The translations under genes and the position numbers were made by a program. Below are positions 1 through 5,150 of a stretch of DNA of 6,453 bases, piece by piece (position 1 is the first letter of the stretch; the number at the start of each line of letters is the position of its first letter). The stretch is from JAYSFC01 sp041913505 (lineage in GTDB: Bacteria > Pseudomonadota > Gammaproteobacteria > Burkholderiales > Burkholderiaceae_C). The DNA lies in NCBI GenBank assembly GCA_041913505.1, contig JAYSFC010000161.1, positions 1-6,453 of the forward strand, written 5' to 3'. Below the pieces are notes generated by a model, which ran no database searches, was not told the DNA's origin, and saw nothing but the letters and a program-made list of their open reading frames with translations.

Positions 1-456
1 GAGATCAACGTGCCCGCCAAGGATTTGCCGCTGGTCAGAGTGGGTGAAAAGGTCAGCATCAAAGCCACAGCATTCGATGCCAGCGCGCAAGGGACCATCA
101 CTTTCGTGGGTGCGCTGATCGGCGAACAAACCCGCATGGCCAAGGCTCGTGTGGTCTTGGCCAATCCCCAGGGCGCGTGGCGTCCCGGCCTGTTCGTCAA
201 TGTGGAAGTGATCGCGTCCGAAACCGCCGTGCCAGTCAGCGTGGCTAGCGACGCTATTCAGAGCGTGGGGGACAAGCCGGTCGTTTTCGTCAAGGTGAAG
301 GACGGCTTTGTGGCCCAGCCTGTGCAGTTGGGTCGCAGCGATGGCAAGCGGGTCGAGGTACTGCAAGGTCTTCAAGCAGGGGCGGCATATGCGGCCGCAG
401 GCAGTTTCGTCGTGAAGTCTGAACTCGGCAAAGCCTCTGCCGAGCACACCCATTGA
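1..456 (+). CDS. Heavy-metal efflux RND periplasmic adaptor (CzcB-type), 3' end only
   Basis: C-terminal 151 residues of a membrane-fusion (HlyD/CzcB-like) protein. It links an inner-membrane RND pump to an outer-membrane channel in the periplasm. The frame is open from base 1 (E-I-N-V-P-A-K-D-L-P), so the GTG at 10 is an internal valine codon and the true start is off the window. About the first 70 residues fit the beta-barrel domain (VRVGEKVSIKA, then RMAKARVVLANPQGAWRPG-F-NVEV, typical of CzcB/CusB adaptors). Residues about 75-140 fit the membrane-proximal domain (VASDAIQSVGDKPVVFV, then a VEVLQGLQAG turn). The protein ends in a short histidine-bearing tail (EHTH). The lipoyl and helical hairpin domains are missing because of the window edge. 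The pump gene follows after 16 bases, so the two are surely co-transcribed. Family assignment is firm; the exact metal is not shown. Confidence 0.9.
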   Translation, partial: EINVPAKDLPLVRVGEKVSIKATAFDASAQGTITFVGALIGEQTRMAKARVVLANPQGAWRPGLFVNVEVIASETAVPVSVASDAIQSVGDKPVVFVKVKDGFVAQPVQLGRSDGKRVEVLQGLQAGAAYAAAGSFVVKSELGKASAEHTH

Positions 457-460
457 TGCC

Positions 461-464
461 GGAG
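461..464 (+). promoter_or_regulatory. Ribosome binding site of czcA
   Basis: GGAG lies 8 bases before the ATG at 473, inside the 16-base gap after the adaptor stop codon. It fixes the pump start. No promoter fits in so short a gap, which supports one transcript for adaptor and pump. Confidence 0.6.
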
Positions 465-472
465 CTACGCCC

Positions 473-3400
473 ATGTTTGAAAAACTTATTCGCGCGGCCA
501 TCGAGCACCGATGGCTAGTGTTGTTAGCTGCCATTGGCATGGCCGCCGTCGGCGTGTTCAGCTACCAGAAGTTGCCCATCGACGCCGTGCCGGACATCAC
601 CAACGTCCAAGTGCAGATCAATACCCAGGCGCCGGGCTATTCACCGTTGGAGACCGAGCAACGGGTGACCTACCCCATTGAAACCGTGATGGCGGGCCTG
701 CCCAACCTGGAGCAAACCCGCTCTCTTTCGCGCTATGGCCTCTCGCAAGTGACCGTGATCTTCAAGGACGGCACCGACATTTACTTTGCGCGCCAGTTGG
801 TCAATGAGCGCATCCAGGAAGCACGGGATAAATTGCCGGTCGGCATCACACCTGCGCTGGGGCCGATCTCCACCGGCCTGGGGGAGATTTACCTGTGGAC
901 GGTCGAGGCGAAGGACGGTGCGAAGAAACCCGACGGCATGCCCTACACGGCAACAGACCTGCGCGAGATTCAGGATTGGATCATCAAGCCGCAGTTGCGC
1001 AACGTGCCCGGTGTGACTGAAATCAACTCGATTGGCGGTTATGCCAAGGAGTATCAGATCGCACCTATACCCGCTCGCTTGGCTTCGCTCGGCGTTACCC
1101 TGCAAGACATCGTGACGGCACTGGATCGCAACAACGGCAACGTGGGTGCGGGCTATATCGAGAAGCGCGGCGAGCAGTACCTGATCCGTGCGCCTGGGCA
1201 AGTCAAGACCCTGGAGGACATTGGCAACGTTATCCTCAGCAGTGCGGGCGGCGTGCCGATACGGGTGCGTGACGTGGCGGACGTGGGGCTGGGGCGTGAA
1301 CTGCGCACCGGCGCGGCCACGGACAACGGCCGCGAGGTGGTGCTGGGCACTGTGTTCATGCTCATCGGCCAGAACAGCCGTACGGTTTCGCAGGCCGTGG
1401 ACAAGAAGATGGTGGAGATCAACCGCAGCTTGCCCGAGGGCGTGCATGCGGTGACGGTCTACGACCGCACTGTGCTGGTGGACAAGGCCATCGCCACAGT
1501 GAAGAAGAACCTGCTGGAAGGTGCGATCCTGGTGATCGTGATCCTGTTCCTGTTCCTGGGCAACATCCGCGCGGCCATCATCACGGCGACAGTGATTCCC
1601 TTGTCGATGCTGTTCACCTTCACTGGCATGGTGCATTACAAGGTGAGCGCCAACCTGATGAGCCTCGGGGCGCTGGACTTCGGCATCATCATCGACGGAG
1701 CGGTGGTGATCGTCGAGAACTGCGTGCGCCGCCTGGCTCATGCGCAGGCGCACTATGGCAGGCCCTTGACACGGGCAGAACGCTTTCATGAGGTATTCCT
1801 GGCGTCCAAGGAATCGCGCCGCGCGCTGCTGTTCGGACAGCTCATCATCATGGTGGTGTACTTACCCATCTTCGCCCTGACGGGCGTGGAAGGGAAGATG
1901 TTCCACCCGATGGCGTTCACGGTGGTGGCTGCGCTCGTGGGGGCCATGATCCTGTCGGTGACTTTCATTCCGGCAGCGGTCGCCCTGTTCATCGGCCATC
2001 GGGTCAGCGAGACGGAAAACTTCCTGGTCGTGCAGGCCAAGCGCTGGTATGGCCCGCTGCTGGATCGCGTGATGGCGGCCAAAGCGGTGGTGCTCGCGGC
2101 AGCCGCCGTGGCAGTGGTGCTGTGCGGCCTGATCGCCACCCGCATGGGCAGCGAGTTCGTGCCCAGCCTGAACGAAGGCGACTTCGCCATCCAGGCCCTG
2201 CGCATTCCCGGTACCAGCCTGTCGCAATCGGTCGCGATGCAGCAGCGCCTGGAGGCGACGCTGAAGGCTAAGTTCTCCGAGATCGACCGCGTTTTCGCGC
2301 GCACCGGCACGGCGGAAATCGCGTCCGACCCCATGCCGCCGAACATTTCCGACGGCTACATCATGCTTAAGCCGGTGTCCGAGTGGCCGGAGCCGCGCAA
2401 GTCGCGCGACGAATTGCTGGCGGCCATTCAGGAGGTCGTGGGCAAGGTGCCGGGCAACAACTACGAGTTCTCGCAGCCGATCCAATTGCGCTTCAACGAA
2501 CTTATCTCAGGGGTTCGCAGCGATGTGGCGGTGAAGATTTTTGGCGACGACATGGATGTCCTGAATAAGACAGGTGAAGAAATCTCGTCCATGTTGCAGA
2601 AGATTCCCGGCGCGTCCGAGGTCAAGGTGGAGCAGACCACCGGCTTGCCCATGCTGACCGTGAATATCGACCGCCAAAAAGCCTCGCGCTATGGGCTGAA
2701 CGTGGCCGACATCCAGGACGCCGTGGCCACCGCCATCGGCGGGCGCGAGGCTGGCACGCTGTTCGAAGGCGACCGCCGCTTCGACATCCTGGTTCGCCTG
2801 CCGGAGTCCTTGCGCAACGACCTGGAAAGCATGAAGCGCCTGCCGATTCCGCTGCCGCGCGGAACGGGTGGCACCGGCAGTGCCGAAGGACGGACGAACT
2901 TCATCCAACTGGCCGAGGTGGCGAGCTTTGAACTGGCACCCGGCCCCAACCAGGTCAGCCGCGAAAACGGCAAGCGCCGCATCGTGGTGAGCGCCAACGT
3001 GCGCGGCCGTGACGTGGGCTCATTCGTGGCTGACGCCGAGGCGGCGCTGGCACAGGTCAAGATTCCCACGGGCTACTGGACGAGTTGGGGCGGCACTTTC
3101 GAGAACCTGCAATCAGCCACGCAGCGTTTGCAGATCGTCGTGCCGGTGTCGCTGCTGCTGGTCTTCCTGCTGTTGTTCGCCATGTTCGGCAACGTCAAAG
3201 ACGGCTTGCTGGTCTTCACTGGCATTCCGTTCGCGCTGACCGGCGGCATCTTGGCGCTGTGGCTGCGCGACATTCCTCTGTCCATTTCCGCTGCCGTGGG
3301 CTTCATCGCGCTGTCAGGTGTGGCCGTGCTCAATGGCCTAGTGATGATTTCCTACATCCGCAGCTTGCGCGAGGACGGAACACCACTGGATGAAGCCATC

Positions 3401-3661
3401 CGCGCGGGCGCGCTGACGCGCTTGCGGCCGGTGCTGATGACAGCCCTGGTGGCGTCGCTGGGTTTTATCCCGATGGCAATTGCCACGGGAACAGGCGCGG
3501 AAGTGCAGCGCCCCCTGGCTACCGTAGTGATCGGAGGCATCTTGTCTTCCACGGTGCTGACGCTGCTGGTGTTACCGATTCTGTATCGGCTGGCCCATCG
3601 CCCGGACGAGCAGGAAGAGGATGTCACGGCAGAGCCTGCACATGAGGGCGTAGCCGCTTGA
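473..3661 (+). CDS. czcA: CzcA-type heavy-metal efflux RND transporter, inner-membrane pump
   Basis: Complete 1062-residue proton-driven antiporter of the HME-RND family (usual length about 1020-1080). It exports divalent metals such as Co, Zn or Cd across the envelope. The first membrane helix is about residues 14-31, followed by the HME signature VPDITNVQVQ (39-48). Helices at about 350-367, 370-388 and 395-416 follow the first periplasmic loop. The proton-relay helix reads DFGIIIDGAVVIVEN, with D402, D408 and E415 at the same numbers as the residues known as essential in Cupriavidus metallidurans CzcA. DPMPPNISD (619-627) in the second periplasmic loop is also typical of CzcA. Further helices lie at about 450-475, 486-507, 530-550 and, in the C-terminal half, 888-1040. 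The D-F-G/D-G-A pattern favours a divalent-cation pump over the Cu/Ag CusA type, but substrate cannot be settled by sequence alone. The start is supported by GGAG 8 bases upstream. The tail after 1040 is acidic and cytoplasmic. No frameshift is visible. Confidence 0.95.
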   Translation: MFEKLIRAAIEHRWLVLLAAIGMAAVGVFSYQKLPIDAVPDITNVQVQINTQAPGYSPLETEQRVTYPIETVMAGLPNLEQTRSLSRYGLSQVTVIFKDGTDIYFARQLVNERIQEARDKLPVGITPALGPISTGLGEIYLWTVEAKDGAKKPDGMPYTATDLREIQDWIIKPQLRNVPGVTEINSIGGYAKEYQIAPIPARLASLGVTLQDIVTALDRNNGNVGAGYIEKRGEQYLIRAPGQVKTLEDIGNVILSSAGGVPIRVRDVADVGLGRELRTGAATDNGREVVLGTVFMLIGQNSRTVSQAVDKKMVEINRSLPEGVHAVTVYDRTVLVDKAIATVKKNLLEGAILVIVILFLFLGNIRAAIITATVIPLSMLFTFTGMVHYKVSANLMSLGALDFGIIIDGAVVIVENCVRRLAHAQAHYGRPLTRAERFHEVFLASKESRRALLFGQLIIMVVYLPIFALTGVEGKMFHPMAFTVVAALVGAMILSVTFIPAAVALFIGHRVSETENFLVVQAKRWYGPLLDRVMAAKAVVLAAAAVAVVLCGLIATRMGSEFVPSLNEGDFAIQALRIPGTSLSQSVAMQQRLEATLKAKFSEIDRVFARTGTAEIASDPMPPNISDGYIMLKPVSEWPEPRKSRDELLAAIQEVVGKVPGNNYEFSQPIQLRFNELISGVRSDVAVKIFGDDMDVLNKTGEEISSMLQKIPGASEVKVEQTTGLPMLTVNIDRQKASRYGLNVADIQDAVATAIGGREAGTLFEGDRRFDILVRLPESLRNDLESMKRLPIPLPRGTGGTGSAEGRTNFIQLAEVASFELAPGPNQVSRENGKRRIVVSANVRGRDVGSFVADAEAALAQVKIPTGYWTSWGGTFENLQSATQRLQIVVPVSLLLVFLLLFAMFGNVKDGLLVFTGIPFALTGGILALWLRDIPLSISAAVGFIALSGVAVLNGLVMISYIRSLREDGTPLDEAIRAGALTRLRPVLMTALVASLGFIPMAIATGTGAEVQRPLATVVIGGILSSTVLTLLVLPILYRLAHRPDEQEEDVTAEPAHEGVAA

Positions 3662-3730
3662 AAGGAACAACGATGAACGCCGTTACGGCACCACGACAGA
3701 CTCCTTCAAGCTTTACAGGGACATCGACTC
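3662..3730 (+). pseudogene. Orphan ribosome binding site and start codon of a probably truncated gene at the cargo/backbone junction
   Basis: Directly after the czcA stop codon, AAGGA (3662-3666) precedes an ATG at 3673 by 6 bases, a well-formed start. The reading frame begins MNAVTAPRQTPSSF and stays open to 3969. From 3731 onward, however, it only runs out of frame through the LysR gene and gives an arginine/alanine-rich shadow sequence. The likely reading is that a third gene of the metal operon once began here and lost all but about its first 19 codons when the backbone was joined to it. I do not recognise the peptide. The alternative is chance: the gap may just be the leader of the LysR gene, whose AGGGA (3717-3721) sits 9 bases before its ATG. 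No terminator-like hairpin with a T run is present; GCCGT-T-ACGGC (3679-3689) is a small palindrome only. Confidence 0.4.
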
Positions 3731-4624
3731 ATGGAATTGCGTCACCTCCGGTACTTTCTGGCCGTTGCCGAAGAGCTTCACTTCGCCCGCGCTGCGGAGC
3801 GGCTGCATATCGAACAGTCACCACTGTCGCGCGCCATCAGGGAATTGGAAGAGGAATTGGGCGCGCAACTGTTCGTGCGTACCAGCCGCAGCACGCGCCT
3901 GACGCTGGCGGGCAAGCTGCTGATGGAGAACGCGCCTCGCGTGCTGCTGGCGCTGGACCAGGCGCGTGAGAGCGTGAAGGCGGCAGCCAATGGCTTTCAC
4001 GGCCGGTTGCGCGTGGCGCTGTCCGACGGCATCACCCCCTCGCGCCTGCCGGCGCTGCTGGCGCGCTGCCGCGAGGAAGACCCGGAGATCGAGATCCGCC
4101 TGTTCGAGGTGCCGCTGGCCCAGCAACTCAGCGGCCTGCGTGACGATCTATACGACGCGGGCTTCTCGATGGCCGACGAGGTGGGCGACGGCATCATCAT
4201 CGAACCCGCCTGGGAGGATGAGCTGATGGTCGCCATGCCCGCGCGCCATGAACTACTGGCCCACAGGCGGGTACCGCTGGATGAAGTGCTGCAACATCCC
4301 CTGGTGCTGGGCGACCCGGCAGTTTGCGAAGGCCATGCCAAGCAGATCGACCGCATCCTGCGCAAGCAGGACCGGGAGCCCTTGATCGAACAGTACGTCG
4401 CCACGTTCGACGTGATGATGACTTTCGTGTCGGCCGGCTTGGCGCTGGGGCTCGCAGGCGCCGCGCACATCGCTTCCAGCCGCGAGCCGGGCGTGGTGGG
4501 CCGACCGCTCGCGGGAAAGTCGCCCATGCTCACTACCTATCTGCTGCGCCGCGACGCCGAGCCGTCGCAGGCGCTAGCCCGCTTTATCGAGCGGGTCGAA
4601 GCCCTGGGACCGGGAGACGCTTAG
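3731..4624 (+). CDS. LysR-family transcriptional regulator next to the transfer genes (traR position of Tn4371-type ICEs)
   Basis: Complete 297-residue LysR-type regulator, the usual length for the family. It opens with MELRHLRYFLAVAEE. The winged helix-turn-helix is at about 18-37 (F-ARAAERLHIEQSPLSRAIRELE), followed by the wing LGAQLFVRTSR. The linker helix runs to about residue 90, and the effector-binding domain starts near residue 92 (RLRVALSD). The protein is predicted to be cytoplasmic and DNA-binding; its effector is unknown. AGGGA at 3717-3721 supports the start. LysR genes often face their target gene, but here the upstream neighbour runs the same way, so the likely targets are its own promoter and the lipoprotein/traG genes downstream. 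In Tn4371-like elements the regulator at this place is called traR; it is unrelated to the LuxR-type TraR of Agrobacterium. The family call is certain; the role in controlling transfer is inferred from position. Confidence 0.92.
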   Translation: MELRHLRYFLAVAEELHFARAAERLHIEQSPLSRAIRELEEELGAQLFVRTSRSTRLTLAGKLLMENAPRVLLALDQARESVKAAANGFHGRLRVALSDGITPSRLPALLARCREEDPEIEIRLFEVPLAQQLSGLRDDLYDAGFSMADEVGDGIIIEPAWEDELMVAMPARHELLAHRRVPLDEVLQHPLVLGDPAVCEGHAKQIDRILRKQDREPLIEQYVATFDVMMTFVSAGLALGLAGAAHIASSREPGVVGRPLAGKSPMLTTYLLRRDAEPSQALARFIERVEALGPGDA

Positions 4625-4645
4625 CCATTGGCCCCGTTTCACTTC

Positions 4646-4650
4646 GGAGG
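4646..4650 (+). promoter_or_regulatory. Ribosome binding site of the EexN-like lipoprotein gene
   Basis: GGAGG ends 9 bases before the ATG at 4660 and fixes that start. The whole gap after the LysR stop is 35 bases and shows no terminator, so the lipoprotein is probably translated from the same transcript as the regulator. Confidence 0.6.
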
Positions 4651-4659
4651 ATTCAAGCC

Positions 4660-4932
4660 ATGAACCTATCCAAGATCATCGCTATGTCGTCGCTAGCAGT
4701 TCTGCTGGTCGCCTGCGGCAAGTCTGAGCCGTCCAAGCCCGCCGCCGTGCCCAGCGTGGAGGAACTGGCTGCTGACCCCGTGCGTTTGCGAGAACTGCGC
4801 CAGCAGTGCAAGACGGATCGTCCGACGATGGGCGACGTGCTGTGCAACCGAGTGGCCGAGGCGACGAACCGGCGTTTCCTGGGTGACGGCAAGGTGCCTT
4901 ATACGCCGCCGAAGGAACCGCCGAAGTTCTGA
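4660..4932 (+). CDS. Small EexN-family lipoprotein, putative entry-exclusion protein
   Basis: Complete 90-residue lipoprotein. The N-terminus has K5, a hydrophobic stretch (about 6-18) and the lipobox L16-V-A-C19, so signal peptidase II should cut before C19 and the cysteine be lipidated. The mature part starts GKSEPSKPAAVPS, a flexible linker. A conserved-looking core follows (ELAADPVRLRELRQQCK, then a C-N-R-V-A-E-A-T-N stretch) with two cysteines, C50 and C62, and then a proline-rich end (YTPPKEPPKF). The ADP-x-R-x-x-L-R-x-x-C and later C-N-x-x-x-A pattern is that of EexN lipoproteins, named for entry exclusion on IncN plasmids, where such a protein stops a donor cell from taking up a second copy of the same element. 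The place between regulator and coupling-protein gene is typical of Tn4371-type ICEs. Exclusion activity here is inferred from the family and not visible in the sequence. Confidence 0.85.
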   Translation: MNLSKIIAMSSLAVLLVACGKSEPSKPAAVPSVEELAADPVRLRELRQQCKTDRPTMGDVLCNRVAEATNRRFLGDGKVPYTPPKEPPKF

Positions 4933-4976
4933 TGGTCGGTTTGCCGCAACGCACCTGCGCGTGCCTGCGCCTTTTT

Positions 4977-4997
4977 GCGCGCTGCGCAGCAGCGCGC
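4977..4997. repeat. Perfect 9-bp inverted repeat with 3-base loop
   Basis: Arms GCGCGCTGC (4977-4985) and GCAGCGCGC (4989-4997) flank GCA. The stem is nearly all G:C and starts 44 bases after the lipoprotein stop codon. A run of five T lies before the stem, not after it, and on the other strand the stem is followed by A residues, so it is not an ordinary intrinsic terminator in either direction. It could slow RNA polymerase, protect the 3' end of the upstream message or be a protein site. Confidence 0.7.
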
Positions 4998-5114
4998 CCG
5001 TTGTGGCGGTCTTTCGCCCCAGTTCTTCCCTGCCGGAAACCATGCTTTTTGCGGCATCAACCTGCCGATAACGGTCTTTGACCGGCACGCCCAGCGGCAC
5101 TGATCCTCACGAGG

Positions 5115-5134
5115 GCGGCACATGCCTGTGCCGC
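5115..5134 (+). repeat. Perfect 7-bp hairpin just before the traG ribosome binding site
   Basis: Arms GCGGCAC (5115-5121) and GTGCCGC (5128-5134) enclose the loop ATGCCT. The stem ends four bases before GGAGG (5139-5143). A copy of the left arm also lies at 5094-5100, so two alternative pairings with the right arm are possible. Placement suggests an effect on traG translation or an operator; function is not shown. Confidence 0.6.
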
Positions 5135-5138
5135 GATC

Positions 5139-5143
5139 GGAGG
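5139..5143 (+). promoter_or_regulatory. Ribosome binding site of traG
   Basis: GGAGG precedes two adjacent ATG codons, 4 bases before the one at 5148 and 7 bases before the one at 5151. The second spacing is the more usual, so 5151 is preferred. Upstream in this frame there is no ATG, GTG or TTG back to the stop codon at 5079. Confidence 0.6.
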
Positions 5144-5150
5144 CTGGATG

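Larger units (their letters stand above)
4933..5150 (+). promoter_or_regulatory. Non-coding, highly structured leader of traG
   Basis: The 218 bases between the lipoprotein stop and traG hold no convincing gene. They hold two perfect hairpins (4977-4997 and 5115-5134) and an interrupted dyad, TGCCG (5063-5067) with CGGCA (5083-5087), with a small inner dyad CGGTC-TTT-GACCG (5072-5084). TGCCG or its complement CGGCA occurs eight times: 4942, 5031, 5052, 5063, 5083, 5095, 5116 and 5129. I see no good -35/-10 pair; GATAAC at 5067-5072 is the best -10-like hexamer but has no matching -35. The region is probably the control site for traG and any downstream trb genes, and the LysR protein encoded 300 bases upstream is the obvious candidate to bind it. 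An origin of transfer cannot be excluded, but no clear IncP-type nick site was found. Confidence 0.5.

Noticed and set aside
641..1789. Long open frame of 382 codons on the minus strand inside czcA
   Set aside because: It lies wholly antisense to a certain gene with all key RND motifs. Its product is rich in H, R, Q and A with no recognisable domain, the usual by-product of G+C-rich codon bias. The same holds for the minus-strand frames at 1786-2485 and 5865-6356.
2490..2600. Patch of lower G+C within czcA, possibly a recombined segment
   Set aside because: The frame and protein family pattern continue without a break, and the shift is small by eye; no boundary can be placed.
3679..3689. GCCGT-T-ACGGC palindrome as a terminator of the metal operon
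   Set aside because: The stem can form only about four pairs and no T run follows it.
4354..4361. CATCCTGC, an exact match to the IncP-type nick consensus YATCCTGY
   Set aside because: It lies inside the LysR coding sequence with no flanking inverted repeat; an 8-base match of this looseness is expected by chance.
4932..5081. Possible 49-residue gene starting at the TGATG overlap with the lipoprotein stop
   Set aside because: No ribosome binding site of note, an arginine/cysteine-rich composition unlike its neighbours, and it runs straight through the hairpin and repeat region.
5101..5109. ATCCT near 5103 in the traG leader as a nick site of an origin of transfer
   Set aside because: It is followed by C where the IncP nick consensus has G, and I see no typical nick-side inverted repeat around it. 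Not enough to call an oriT.
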